Below are positions 44,914 to 55,680 of a stretch of DNA of 64,000 nucleotides, piece by piece; the stretch's first letter is position 1; every line of letters begins with the position of its first letter. A program made the translations under genes and the position numbers. The notes beneath the pieces are model-generated. The model searched no databases. It had not been told where the DNA came from and saw only the letters and a program-made list of their open reading frames with translations. Where the stretch lies: contig JAHHHE010000004.1 of the NCBI GenBank assembly GCA_019359535.1, forward strand, positions 1-64,000. The letters are read 5' to 3'. Source of the DNA: Gloeocapsa sp. UFS-A4-WI-NPMV-4B04 (GTDB lineage Bacteria > Cyanobacteriota > Cyanobacteriia > Cyanobacteriales > Chroococcidiopsidaceae).

Positions 44914-47760
44914 CTACCGAGATTGAATTTCGGCATTTAAAGTTTTATTAATGCGATCGCGTGTTTCTTCTAAATGCGCTTGAGTGTAATCATCCAGCTT
45001 GTCAGAATTGGATATCTTTTTATTAAGCTTGTCGCGCAGTTGACGCAGATTATACCAGGCAAGAGTACGGGCATCTTCCGGCACAGAAACAGTCCGTAAA
45101 ACCATGCTTGTCATCATGTTCAGGTGTTCGCGTTGTAAAGCACGGCGCAGACTAGAAATCTGAGTTAATTTACCTTTTGGTTGCACGACTTCTGTCCAGA
45201 TACCATTTTGCAAAGTATCAAACAATTCTGGTAGAGTTAGCGCTTTTCCAGCTTGACTCTTAAGTTCAATATCGCGCAGCCGAGTTAGGCGATCGCCAGA
45301 CAGCAACTCTTTTAACACCAAGCTTTGCATTACATTTATACTGTCGTGAATCGGGTAATCAAGACGACCCATCATTACTTGATTTCCCCAATGCATCCAA
45401 CGCGAAGGTGCTAACTTATTTAACAATTCTGGTGGGAAGTTGAAAGCATCAGCAGCGAAAATATATTTTTCTAGCATCGTCAACGCTTGGCGCTGTTTTT
45501 CTACAGGCACTGGTTCAAACGGTAGTTTGCCATTGCGATCGCCAGCATGGTTGCGGTAAAACGACTGCCCACCAATGTATTTTGTGATGAAATAAGTGTG
45601 CCGCAGATAGTGTAAAAACACTTTGTCAAATAACGTACTCAGTTGACTATAACTCTCGCCCGTCACTGGGTAACGCTTGTTTAGACGCTGCCACATAACG
45701 CGGGAGTTGTCCAGTTGCGATTGTGAGTAGCGCAGTACATCGCCGCTATTATCCCAAGCGTTGACACCTGGGTCAATGTCAAACATATCTTCATCAGTCG
45801 CATAAGCTAACTCAGGTTTAGTAGAAAGTCGAGCAATTTGTTCTAAAAACCGCTTTTCTGCTAGAGGATGTATTGCATCGCTTGGTGTGTAGCCGTATTG
45901 AATCGCCCACTGATCGTAAGCACCAACAACAGTTGGAAAATAGTCTCCCTGCTTGACGTTTTGAGGGGCAATGTTCGGTGGTAGGTAGTCCATCACAGAG
46001 TTTGTCAAACCTTTGGTGCGTGTAATGTCGGTATTGTTCAACTCTTCAGGTTTTAGCAAGGTACTACCGCGAAAGTTGTGACGCAAGCCTAGAGTATGTC
46101 CAACTTCGTGAGCGATGATTAGGCGTAAATATTGGTGAATATATTTTTTCATCTGATCGCTACTAGGCATTGTATTTTGCAATGACAACGCCAGAGATCC
46201 GAGTGCGAACTGGTTTGCAGCTTCTATTCCGTAACAAAGATCGTACTCTGTTGCTAGTTTGGATAAAGGCAAGAGGTTAGATTGTTTTTGGCTACCTAAG
46301 CCGTTGGTGCAGAAATTGCGATCGCCCATTAGGTAGGATAAAAAAGATTGAGGCTGCGCTTGATTTGGTTGAACAAGGCTGCGATACTCTTGTTTAAGGC
46401 TACGTACAAAGCTGGCATCTACAACAATATCGGCATCTAAGATTTCCCCCGTCAGAGGGTTGACACGCGACGGTCCCAAGGCAAAAAATCCATCTACTGT
46501 ATTGATCCAGCGAATCGTGTTGTAACGCACATCAGCTGGGTTCCATTTCGCATCATTAGGCATCTGCCTTACTTCAATAGCATCTTTGAATCCTGCTTTC
46601 TCAAAGGCTTGATTCCACATCAAAACACCTTCAGAAATTGCATCACGGTATTCTAGAGGGACTGCATTCTCGATCCAAAATACAATCGGTTTTTTAGGTG
46701 GAGACAGAGGTGCTAGGGGGTCTTTTTTTTCTAGATCCCAGCGATTAATATAACGGACAAATGGATCGCTGCGGTTGTCGCTAGAAAAGTCTTGGTAGGC
46801 GGTAATGAAATAGCCAACGCGATCGTCAGCTAGACGAGGTTGGTAGTTACTGTTTTTGGGCAATTCAGACAGACTGTAACGAACATGGAGAGTAAGGGCG
46901 CGGCTATCAGGTATTGTCTGTAAAGAACTTGGTTGATCACCACTAGCTGAAAACCCGTAAACCGATTCAATTTCCATATTGAGTGGAAAAGCTTTAGCAT
47001 CGCCGAAATAGGACTTTTTATCGTCTATTTTGTAGGGAACTTTCAACTGCGATGATAATTGTGATGATAGTCCAGGTAAATCGCTTAATAGTAAATCGCC
47101 CAAGTCTACAAGGATTGTTTGGTGTTGCGGATGAATGCTTTTAATCGGGAGTGAGTAAAGAACAGAGTCACTAAAAGAGCGGGCAAGCGATCGCGCTTGC
47201 GGATCTCCTGACTGGGTGCGAAAATTGACGTTGCGGACAACAAAATGTAAATTATTATTCACGCGGCGGAAGTAAAACAAAAAATCTTGCAAAGGCATTC
47301 CACTATAAATTCCGCGTTCGCCGATGCCAGATTCCATCGTCACAGTGCCAAGATAGTTTTTATTTAGCTGTTGTGGTTTAATTTCCAGGTAAATTTTGCC
47401 CGTTTCCTTGTGACGATAAAGCGTATACAACCCTTGCAACTTCTCAGTATTTTTAATAACCTGCTCAAATGGTTGTAAATTAGATTCCTTCGGGTTAATT
47501 GACGTCGAATTACTTGTTAAATGTAGGTCAGACTGAACTATCTGTAACAACGGCTGCTGCGCCGATTTCTTAGGGTCTTTGACCACCCATACAAAAGGTT
47601 GACGTTTTGGCTTATTATCTTTCAGCACCCATATTTTAGGTTGTGATCCTAGCAATGAGGTGTCTGTCACTTGCTTCTCAGACAGTTGCTGTGCAGCACT
47701 TGGCTCGATTCCTAAAAATAAACTATGTAAGAGAACAATATAAAACGGCAGTCTATTCAT
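44914..47760 (-). CDS. zinc-dependent metalloprotease (DUF4953/DUF5117-like)
   Basis: signal peptide; HEVGHTLGLRHNFRGS zincin motif. Confidence 0.88.
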   Translation of the reverse strand: MNRLPFYIVLLHSLFLGIEPSAAQQLSEKQVTDTSLLGSQPKIWVLKDNKPKRQPFVWVVKDPKKSAQQPLLQIVQSDLHLTSNSTSINPKESNLQPFEQVIKNTEKLQGLYTLYRHKETGKIYLEIKPQQLNKNYLGTVTMESGIGERGIYSGMPLQDFLFYFRRVNNNLHFVVRNVNFRTQSGDPQARSLARSFSDSVLYSLPIKSIHPQHQTILVDLGDLLLSDLPGLSSQLSSQLKVPYKIDDKKSYFGDAKAFPLNMEIESVYGFSASGDQPSSLQTIPDSRALTLHVRYSLSELPKNSNYQPRLADDRVGYFITAYQDFSSDNRSDPFVRYINRWDLEKKDPLAPLSPPKKPIVFWIENAVPLEYRDAISEGVLMWNQAFEKAGFKDAIEVRQMPNDAKWNPADVRYNTIRWINTVDGFFALGPSRVNPLTGEILDADIVVDASFVRSLKQEYRSLVQPNQAQPQSFLSYLMGDRNFCTNGLGSQKQSNLLPLSKLATEYDLCYGIEAANQFALGSLALSLQNTMPSSDQMKKYIHQYLRLIIAHEVGHTLGLRHNFRGSTLLKPEELNNTDITRTKGLTNSVMDYLPPNIAPQNVKQGDYFPTVVGAYDQWAIQYGYTPSDAIHPLAEKRFLEQIARLSTKPELAYATDEDMFDIDPGVNAWDNSGDVLRYSQSQLDNSRVMWQRLNKRYPVTGESYSQLSTLFDKVFLHYLRHTYFITKYIGGQSFYRNHAGDRNGKLPFEPVPVEKQRQALTMLEKYIFAADAFNFPPELLNKLAPSRWMHWGNQVMMGRLDYPIHDSINVMQSLVLKELLSGDRLTRLRDIELKSQAGKALTLPELFDTLQNGIWTEVVQPKGKLTQISSLRRALQREHLNMMTSMVLRTVSVPEDARTLAWYNLRQLRDKLNKKISNSDKLDDYTQAHLEETRDRINKTLNAEIQSR

Positions 47761-48480
47761 TCAATTTATTCCTGGCAACAGTTCTTGGTTTAGCATTAAA
47801 AATTAAAACGGACTTGTCGATTTCTATCCTCTCCTACACCTAACCAACCACTTTTGACAAAGGGAGTGAGTAGTAAATAAATTTGTGCTTACGCTTGGTA
47901 ATGTTTTTGGTTTATTTTTCCCTTTGCTTCCCACTACTCACTGCGACTAGAAAGCTCTTAACTGAAGTTGCACTTCGCGTGCAAGAGTCCGCATTGTGCC
48001 TCTTACACTCTTGACATAGCGCCTCTTCATTGATTTCGAGTCCCTAAATTTATGGGGGTTCTTGCCTCTCGCCTCTTCATTGACACTCTAGATTTTTCAA
48101 CCACATATTGCAGGTTTGCTCTCAAAGCTATGATTAGTGTCGGGCGCAGTACCTACTATTAATAGGTTGCCCAAAATTTACTTTGGAATTGAAGTCTATA
48201 CCTTTATTTTGGATCTAATTAAAGATTATTACTGAGAATCTATTTATACAATTTAATATGAACATGGAAAATTTCAGTATTAGCAAATTTTCAGCTAGCT
48301 ATTTTGTTCAACTGAAATCAAAGCGGGCATACTAGGTAATGTCTATCCAAACAAAGCATCAAAAACCACGTAGTAACAAAAATTTCCAGCTTTGCTCTTA
48401 AAAGAGTAGGATATAAAATAACCTGATTCCCAAGAACCAGATATTTTGCTAATCTGATCTGCACAATTTCAGCTGAATTC

Positions 48481-49293
48481 ATGAAGTCTTATCTCGCTGC
48501 CGCAATTCAAATGACTAGCTTGCCTAACTTAGAAAAAAACTTAGTTCAGGCAGAAGAATTAATCGATCTTGCCGTGCGTCAGGGTGCTGAGTTAGTGACT
48601 TTGCCAGAAAACTTTTCCTTTTTGGGACGTGAAGCGGAAAAAATCGCTCAAGCAGAAGCGATCGCCCAACAAAGTGAAAAATTCCTCAAAACAATGGCGC
48701 AGCGCTTCCAAGTCACCATTCTAGGCGGTGGGTTTCCAGTTCCCGTAGACACTGATAAAGTTTACAATACCGCTTTACTGATTGATCCTAGCGGTAAAGA
48801 ACTTGCCCGCTACAAAAAAGTACATTTATTTGATGTCAACTTACCTGACGGCAACACTTATCGAGAATCCAGCACCGTCATGGCAGGTACAGAGTTACCC
48901 ACCGTATACTCTTCAGAACCACTGGGTAATTTAGGGCTTTCGGTATGCTACGATGTCCGCTTTCCAGAACTTTATCGACATTTAGCGTATAAGGGCGCAG
49001 ATATTTTATTTGTCCCTGCTGCCTTTACTGCCTATACTGGCAAAGACCATTGGCAAGTTTTACTTCAAGCAAGAGCAATCGAAAATACTTGTTATGTAAT
49101 TGCGCCAGCGCAAACTGGGCAACATTACTCGCTGCGTCAGTCTCACGGTCACGCTATGATTATTGATCCTTGGGGAGCAATTATTGCAGATGCTGGGGAA
49201 AAAACAGGAGTTGCGATCGCTGAAATTAATCCAGTTCGCTTAGAACAAGTCCGTCGTCAGATGCCTTCTTTGGAACATCGCGTGTTTATTTAA
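48481..49293 (+). CDS. carbon-nitrogen hydrolase (nitrilase superfamily)
   Basis: LVTLPENFSFLG, YKKVHLFDV, GLSVCYDVRFPELYR (E-K-C triad). Confidence 0.93.
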   Translation: MKSYLAAAIQMTSLPNLEKNLVQAEELIDLAVRQGAELVTLPENFSFLGREAEKIAQAEAIAQQSEKFLKTMAQRFQVTILGGGFPVPVDTDKVYNTALLIDPSGKELARYKKVHLFDVNLPDGNTYRESSTVMAGTELPTVYSSEPLGNLGLSVCYDVRFPELYRHLAYKGADILFVPAAFTAYTGKDHWQVLLQARAIENTCYVIAPAQTGQHYSLRQSHGHAMIIDPWGAIIADAGEKTGVAIAEINPVRLEQVRRQMPSLEHRVFI

Positions 49294-49300
49294 ACATAAA

Positions 49301-49327
49301 AAACGGGTAGCATTTATCTACCCGTTT
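49301..49327. terminator. bidirectional terminator between convergent nitrilase and fba genes
   Basis: AAACGGGTAG...CTACCCGTTT. Confidence 0.75.
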
Positions 49328-49354
49328 AACCTTATAGCTATGTAATTAAAGCTG

Positions 49355-50437
49355 TTAGACAGTTACAGCTGTTTTCTTAGTTGAAGCATTTAACTCGCCT
49401 TTAGCGTACTTAGCAGCAAATTCATCTAGACTTACTTGCTTAATATTAGTACCTTGACCAGCAGCGCCAAACTGCTGATAGCGATCTGCACAAACCTTCT
49501 GCATATATTTAATCGAAGGCTTGAGGAAGTGACGCGGATCAAATTCCTTGGGATTGCTGGCTAAAGCTTCACGCACCGCAGCAGTAATCGCTAGACGGTT
49601 GTCGGTATCAATATTTACCTTACGTACACCGCTCCTAATTCCTTTTTGGATTTCCTCAACAGGTACACCGTAAGTTTCAGGAATTTGACCACCGTACTGG
49701 TTAATAATGGCTAACAAATCTTCTGGTACGGAGGATGAACCATGCATTACTAGGTGAGTATTTGGCAGGCGATTGTGGATTTCCTCAATCCGGCTAATTG
49801 CCAAAACTTCCCCAGTCGGCTTACGGGTAAACTTGTAAGCGCCATGACTCGTGCCAATAGCAACTGCCAAAGCATCTACCTGAGTTTGTTCTACGAAGTC
49901 AACAGCTTGATCAGGATCAGTTAATAACTGATCGTGCGATAAAACTCCTTCTGCGCCGTGTCCGTCTTCAGCTTCGCCCATACCAGTTTCTAGAGAACCC
50001 AGACAACCGAGTTCACCTTCAACACTGACACCAACAGCGTGAGCCACTTCTACGACTTTGCGGGTAACTTCAACGTTGTACTCGTAGCTAGCTGGAGTCT
50101 TAGCATCCGCCTCCAGAGAACCATCCATCATCACGCTGGTGAAATTATGCTTAATTGCCGAATAGCAAGTAGCTGGGCTGTTACCATGATCTTGGTGCAT
50201 GGCAATGGGGATATGGGGGTAGGTTTCCACCGCCGCCAAAATCAGGTGGCGTAGGAAGTTTTCTCCCGCATAGGTGCGAGCGCCGCGCGAAGCTTGCAAA
50301 ATCACGGGACTATTTGTTTCGTGAGCAGCCTTCATAATGGCTTGAATCTGCTCCATGTTGTTAACGTTATAAGCAGGGATACCGTAACCATTTTCAGCCG
50401 CGTGATCCAACATCAGCCGCATCGGTACGAGCGCCAT
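49355..50437 (-). CDS. fbaA: class II fructose-bisphosphate aldolase
   Basis: [50 protein letters not shown]. Confidence 0.95.
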   Translation of the reverse strand: MALVPMRLMLDHAAENGYGIPAYNVNNMEQIQAIMKAAHETNSPVILQASRGARTYAGENFLRHLILAAVETYPHIPIAMHQDHGNSPATCYSAIKHNFTSVMMDGSLEADAKTPASYEYNVEVTRKVVEVAHAVGVSVEGELGCLGSLETGMGEAEDGHGAEGVLSHDQLLTDPDQAVDFVEQTQVDALAVAIGTSHGAYKFTRKPTGEVLAISRIEEIHNRLPNTHLVMHGSSSVPEDLLAIINQYGGQIPETYGVPVEEIQKGIRSGVRKVNIDTDNRLAITAAVREALASNPKEFDPRHFLKPSIKYMQKVCADRYQQFGAAGQGTNIKQVSLDEFAAKYAKGELNASTKKTAVTV

Positions 50438-50746
50438 AGATAGTCCTCCTAATTTGATTCTTAGCTAGTTGTTTTTAGACAAGCCTAATTATTAAGCTAA
50501 TTTTAAGATAATTTTCAACTTATAGGAAATTATCTCACATCATTGTCAGAAAGCTGGGTAAGTATGCGATCGCATCCAAAAAGTTGCTCTTGCAGAACTT
50601 CATTTTTTCCAGGATATAGAGCCTACGGTGCAATCAGTGGTTAAATTATGATCACCATTAACATGAATGCCCAATAGGGGTAACTATTAGGTTGTCTAGC
50701 AGCAAGGCAACTTAGAAAAGGTGCGATCGCTTTATTAAACTGAAAA

Positions 50747-50779
50747 AGGGAGATGCCAATTAGCTAATTAGTCTCCCTT
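50747..50779 (-). terminator. terminator/inverted repeat downstream of 50817-51497 ORF
   Basis: AAGGGAGA..AATTAGCTAATT..TCTCCCTT. Confidence 0.6.
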
Positions 50780-50816
50780 ACTGCATATTTTGAGTGAAAT
50801 TCCGACAATTAGTGAA

Positions 50817-51497
50817 CTATTCTGCCTTAGTTAAAGATTCACTTGCTGATACCAACTGCTTACCCAACTTTTGCATAACGCCCTTAAAGCCACGTGGAGC
50901 AGCAGAAGCAATTTCAGTAGTTTGTTCGCCCACTTGAGTCAGAGCTTTTGCGATCGTTTCAGGTTTGGCGTTGCTGAGCTTGAGGACTTGCTTCAATTCC
51001 CGCAGACTGGTTGCAAGTTGTTTGTATTCCTCACCTTCTGCTTTATGCACCAGGTTATACCAAAAGTCAATTGAGTTCACAGCTGCTTCTGGATCAAGCG
51101 AGGTGAGTTCTTCGCCTTCTGCTTTTTCTACTAAAGTATCAATTTGCTGGTGATACTCTTGATCTTCTGCCTTGGCGATTGAAGTACCAGCCTTGCGAAG
51201 TTGCTTACCTAAACGTTGAACAGGTTGCTTCAAATCCTTTTCGGCGTTGCTCGAAAACTCGCTTGTTTGCTCACCAACATGGATCAACACTTCGCTAATT
51301 TCGTGTCCAGTAGCTTTGCCACTCTTGAGCAGTTTTTGTAGCTCTTTCAGCCCGCTTGCCAGTTCTTTCACTTCGGGTTCTTTGAACTTGTGCAGAAAGT
51401 CGTACCACCGCTCAACTAAAGTCAGGGCGCTTTCACCTTCAATCCCACTCAAATCGCCTTCCATTGATTTGCTCAATTGTGCGATTTCCTGGTTCAC
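50817..51497 (-). CDS. hypothetical protein with internal duplication (two copies of a helical module)
   Basis: SALTLVERWYDFLHKFKEPEVKELASGLKELQKLLKSG...HVGEQTSE / AAVNSIDFWYNLVHKAEGEEYKQLATSLRELKQVLKLS...QVGEQTTE. Confidence 0.7.
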   Translation of the reverse strand: MNQEIAQLSKSMEGDLSGIEGESALTLVERWYDFLHKFKEPEVKELASGLKELQKLLKSGKATGHEISEVLIHVGEQTSEFSSNAEKDLKQPVQRLGKQLRKAGTSIAKAEDQEYHQQIDTLVEKAEGEELTSLDPEAAVNSIDFWYNLVHKAEGEEYKQLATSLRELKQVLKLSNAKPETIAKALTQVGEQTTEIASAAPRGFKGVMQKLGKQLVSASESLTKAE

Positions 51498-52040
51498 GTC
51501 GAACTCAGCTTGAGATCATCAGCTTCTTTCTTAGTTGCCATTGTGAGCTTTGTATTAACAAATGTAAAGTTTACAGACTAAGCTTACAAAGCCGTTAGCA
51601 AGCTTTCCTCACTCTTAAGAGGCAAAATATATAAGCAAAAATCTTTTAGAGGTAACTCGATTGGGAGAAAAATTGGAGTAAGTTTTCAACCTAAATCTGC
51701 AATGCGCTGTAGCCATCTATTTTTATAATTTTCTCCTTGCGTTTGGAACTATAGCGCGCTCCTGATATTTTTCCACGACAAAAATGCGATCGCGTTTTGC
51801 ACAAATAGTGTTTGCTCTTGCTGTTGAAAGTGTAGGGGTTGTTGGCATTACATTGTAGTGCTACTTTGCGGGTGAGCTATCCTAAATCTGCATTAGAAAA
51901 ACTGATACAGTAATTCGAGCTACTGCGTTAAAGGAACTATTGGTAATTAATTAGTTCTTTATCAACAATCAATGCTTGTAAATTATAACCCTGATAAATT
52001 CCATCATAAAATCATGCAGCAATGTCTATAAGTTGGTAAC

Positions 52041-53252
52041 TTGCCATTCAAATTTATGAAATTACATTTTATTTCTCAACGTTGGCGGCAATTGAGCCAG
52101 CGTCTTATTCCCCTTTTGTTTCTAATATCGTTCGTTACAGCATTGCTAGTAAACAACTTCACTCCTGCTCTAGCGCAGCTACCTCATCAAGAGATTCGTG
52201 GAGTTTGGATGACTCTTAATGATTTTGACATTCTTAAGGAGCGTAGCAAAGTGCAGGATGCTATGAGCCAATTGAAGCGGCTGAACTTTAACACGGCTTA
52301 TCCCGTAGTGTGGAATTCTGGTTATGCGACGTATCCCAGTGCCGTAGCACAACAGGCAGGTATCCAATCCTTTGTCTACAAAGGCTCAGACGGACATGAT
52401 ATTATCGCAGACGTTATTGACCAAGCCCATCGCCAAGGCTTACGCGCGATTCCCTGGTTTGAGTTTGGTTTCATGACTCCTCCCACGTCAGAACTTGCAT
52501 TAAATCATCCAGATTGGCTTACTTCAAAGCGGGATGGTAGCCAAACCTCTATTAGTGCTGCTGGTGAGGTTGTATGGCTCAATCCCTTCCATCCAAAAGT
52601 GCAAGAGTTTATTACCAACCTTGTGGTAGAAATCATGAGCCAATATGATGCCGATGGCATTCAGTTTGACGATCACATGAGTTTGCCCCACGAATTTGGC
52701 TACGATCCATACACTGTCGCATGGTATACCCAGGAAACTCAGAATAATCCCCCAATTAATCCTGAAGATCCTGACTGGGTAGGTTGGCGTGCTGATAAAC
52801 TTACGACTTTCATGGTGCAACTTAACCATGCGGTAAAAGGAGTAAAACCTCATGCAATTTTCTCTGTTTCTCCAAATTACTTTGACTTTGCTTACAAGTT
52901 TCAATTACAAGACTGGCTCACCTGGTTGCGGTTGGGCATTATAGACGAACTAATTATGCAAGTTTATCGTTCCGACCTACAAAGTTTTACCGCCAAGATT
53001 TCTCGCCCCGAAATCCAAGAAGCGCAACAAATGATTCCTACCGGAGTCGGTGTTATGGCAGGCTTAAGAAATCGCCAAGTTCCCATGCGACAAATTACAT
53101 CCCAAGTACGGGCAGCCCAAGGTCGCGGTTTGGGTGTAGCCTTATTTTACTACGAAAGCCTGTGGGACTATGGGCCGGAAGCTGTTACAGAGCGGCAAAC
53201 TGCATTTCAAACTTTATTTTCTACTCTGGCGCAGAGTGATGAAATTGAATAA
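52041..53252 (+). CDS. family 10-type glycosylhydrolase-like (GHL10/DUF187-like) protein, secreted
   Basis: signal peptide; EIRGVWMTLNDFDIL...RLNFNTAYPVVWNSGYATYPS...DADGIQFDDHMSLP. Confidence 0.88.
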   Translation: MPFKFMKLHFISQRWRQLSQRLIPLLFLISFVTALLVNNFTPALAQLPHQEIRGVWMTLNDFDILKERSKVQDAMSQLKRLNFNTAYPVVWNSGYATYPSAVAQQAGIQSFVYKGSDGHDIIADVIDQAHRQGLRAIPWFEFGFMTPPTSELALNHPDWLTSKRDGSQTSISAAGEVVWLNPFHPKVQEFITNLVVEIMSQYDADGIQFDDHMSLPHEFGYDPYTVAWYTQETQNNPPINPEDPDWVGWRADKLTTFMVQLNHAVKGVKPHAIFSVSPNYFDFAYKFQLQDWLTWLRLGIIDELIMQVYRSDLQSFTAKISRPEIQEAQQMIPTGVGVMAGLRNRQVPMRQITSQVRAAQGRGLGVALFYYESLWDYGPEAVTERQTAFQTLFSTLAQSDEIE

Positions 53253-53332
53253 CTTGATAATTTTTCTGACCCAGCAAAATTTTGGCAGAGTGATTGCTCT
53301 GGAGGCATCAGCAGTGCTTTTGCGATCGCAAC

Positions 53333-54547
53333 CTAGTCTATTGGTTTAATCCAACTAAGTTTAAGTTTATCTGCATAGTTCTTGTCAATCATTCCTGTAC
53401 TGGTATCACACCACTTAGCTATAACCGCGCTGGGAACACCTTTAATTAATTGATGCGTAATAAAAGTATCTCTACAGTTATAAGGTGTTGTATTTGGCTT
53501 AATTGGGTCTACGATTTTACCCCAAACTTTTGTTAAAAAATTGGGGTAATTAATAGCCTTACCCTTGGGTGATGGAAACACAAGGCTTAATAAAGCAGCG
53601 TCTAATGGTCGTCTAGATTTAAGTAATTCTTGCACTCTAAGACTTACAGCAAACGATCGCACCTTATTATTTTTTGATAATTCTGAGCGTACCTGAACAC
53701 CTCTAATAGTCTGGATAGAACCATTAAAAATTACAGCGCTACAATCATCTGACACATTACCCCAAGTTAGGCCGATCGCTTCAGACGGGCGGCAACCTGT
53801 TAAAAACCAAAACTCTACAATTGCGACATAGTGCCGATAATTCATTCCAACCCGCTTATCATTTTTGAATGCCTCGATAACCGCTTCTCTCTCTGCTTCA
53901 GTAAAAGCATTAGGATCTGGGTCAGTAACTGATTTTCGTTTAGGCATATCAGTTGCTAGACCAGAGAAAGGGTTATCTGTAATTAATCTATGTTTCATAC
54001 CCCAAATGCAGCAAGCTCCTAAATATTGCAGCATTCTTCTTGTCTGATCATTCGTGGTTATAGATAGTAAATTTTGCTTAGTTTTTAGCGCATCATAAGA
54101 TAGCGCGTCAGAACCCAGTAGTTCTAACTTGTCTAAAAGATGAGTAAAATTTGCATACTCATCCTTAGTCTTAGCCTTAATGTGAGGTAGCTTGTCGGCT
54201 AAAAACTTATTCCATAATTCCTTGAGTGCAATTTGATTATCTGGTATCACTGATACCACTTCTAAGACGGTAGTCTTTTGATTGCCATACTTTTGCAGGC
54301 TTGGATCAAACCTCTCGAAAGTGATATCAGTATCGATTGCTTGTGCCTTAGCTCTGCCAACCCTTAAAGCATCAGAGCTATCTTTTCCTAGAGATCAGAC
54401 ATATGTCTTCTTTTGCAGAGTCCAGCATAATCTTAAATAGTCTCTAAATCGCTCTAGGGTAATTTTCCCTATTCTTTCCTTGCCAGCGAACGGTTCTGCT
54501 TGAGCTATTTTGTATAATCTACCAGTTACTTTACCTATCGTATACAA
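53333..54547 (-). pseudogene. tyrosine recombinase/site-specific integrase interrupted by one in-frame TGA (54395-54397)
   Basis: 53333-54259 ORF contains GCRPSEAIGL and C-terminal NYRDTF-like/DKNY motifs; same-frame upstream MYTIGKVTGRLYKIAQAEPFAGKERIGKITLERFRDYLRLCWTLQKKTYV*SLGKDSSDALRVGRAKAQAIDTDITFERFDPSLQKY. Confidence 0.75.
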
Positions 54548-54610
54548 GATTTATACATCTTGAAAAGATTAGTTAACCGCGATCGCGAATAGTTGTAAAA
54601 GCTAGACATG

Positions 54611-54634
54611 AAAAAACCCTTGTGCTGCAAGGGT
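54611..54634 (-). terminator. terminator downstream of tRNA-Lys
   Basis: minus strand ACCCTTGCAGCACAAGGGTTTTTT. Confidence 0.8.
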
Positions 54635-54654
54635 CTTAACTGTTTATTTTTATA

Positions 54655-54726
54655 TGGGTCGCCTGGGATTCGAACCCAGAACTATTCGGTTAAAAGCCGA
54701 GTACTCTACCGTTGAGTTAGCGACCC
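54655..54726 (-). tRNA. tRNA-Lys (anticodon TTT)
   Basis: GGGTCGCTAACTCAACGGTAGAGTACTCGGCTTTTAACCGAATAGTTCTGGGTTCGAATCCCAGGCGACCC; loop CTTTTAA. Confidence 0.95.
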
Positions 54727-54791
54727 GTTCAACTTATTTTTTTGACACCGTTTATAACAATAACATGAACTACTGCAAAAACAAAAGCATT

Positions 54792-55661
54792 TTAGAGGAA
54801 ATTTACTGTCATGCGGACAAGGGTGTCATGGCTAGCTCCTGGTGGCAGATGAATTAGCTGCTCTCCAGTATTAAGTGCGTTACGGGGAGCGCTCCAAGGT
54901 TCGAGACAGTAAAAATTTTTGCCCTTAAGTGTCCAAAAAACAAGCGTGGAATAAGTATCGTCCCAGTTCAGTTGTAATTGTAACTTGCGGTTGGTATCCG
55001 TAGCAGTTGCAGAGCGATCGCCTAAATCACGAAACGCCGCATCAATCTCATCGCTGTTGAGGTCAAAACCACCACTGAAAAAATGAGTTGCCTTAGTTTT
55101 CTGATCGTGAAATTGGCTAGCAGGAATATCAAACTGTAGCCCAGTTTTATCTGATATCCCAAAGTAAGGATGTAGCCCTGTAGAAAAAGGCATTGGTTCA
55201 GGTGAATGATTGGTGAACTTTTGCCGAATTTCTAAGCTGTTACCCAAAATTTGGTAAGTAAAAGCTAGCTGAAAGTCAAACGGGTAAACAGCGCGTGTTT
55301 GCTCATTACTGTTAAAAACGAGGGTAAGACTGGCTGCTTGTTGAGTTACTTGATCTATTACTTCCCAAGGCAAATCGCGGGCGAAGCCGTGTTGTTTGAG
55401 GATGTATTGTTGACCATTGTAGGTATAAGTATTGTCCGGTAAATTGCCACAGATGGGAAACAGAATCGGAATGCCACCCCGAACGCTTAATTCGGGATTA
55501 GTAAACCGTTCCATATCTAGGTACAAAATTTCTTGTCCTTGGATGCGCCATTGTGTAATGATGCCGCCTCGTTCTGGTACAACTTCTAGTTGAGAGTTGG
55601 CAGCTTCGTCAGACAAGATGTAGGTTTTGTACTGGGATTCAAGGAGTGCGATCGTAAACAC
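54792..55661 (-). CDS. aldose 1-epimerase family protein
   Basis: ERGGIITQWRIQGQEILYLD; GGIPILFPICGNLPDN; GLHPYFGI. Confidence 0.9.
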   Translation of the reverse strand: MFTIALLESQYKTYILSDEAANSQLEVVPERGGIITQWRIQGQEILYLDMERFTNPELSVRGGIPILFPICGNLPDNTYTYNGQQYILKQHGFARDLPWEVIDQVTQQAASLTLVFNSNEQTRAVYPFDFQLAFTYQILGNSLEIRQKFTNHSPEPMPFSTGLHPYFGISDKTGLQFDIPASQFHDQKTKATHFFSGGFDLNSDEIDAAFRDLGDRSATATDTNRKLQLQLNWDDTYSTLVFWTLKGKNFYCLEPWSAPRNALNTGEQLIHLPPGASHDTLVRMTVNFL

Positions 55662-55680
55662 GGCTTTTCTCTTCTAAGGC

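Noticed and set aside
48020-48083. CGCCTCTTCATTGA occurring twice 50 bp apart
   Set aside because: Only two short copies in an intergenic region; too weak for a repeat or CRISPR call.
54654-54857. ORF MGRLGFEPRTIRLKAEYSTVELATRS
   Set aside because: Antisense translation across tRNA-Lys; a familiar tRNA-derived misannotation.
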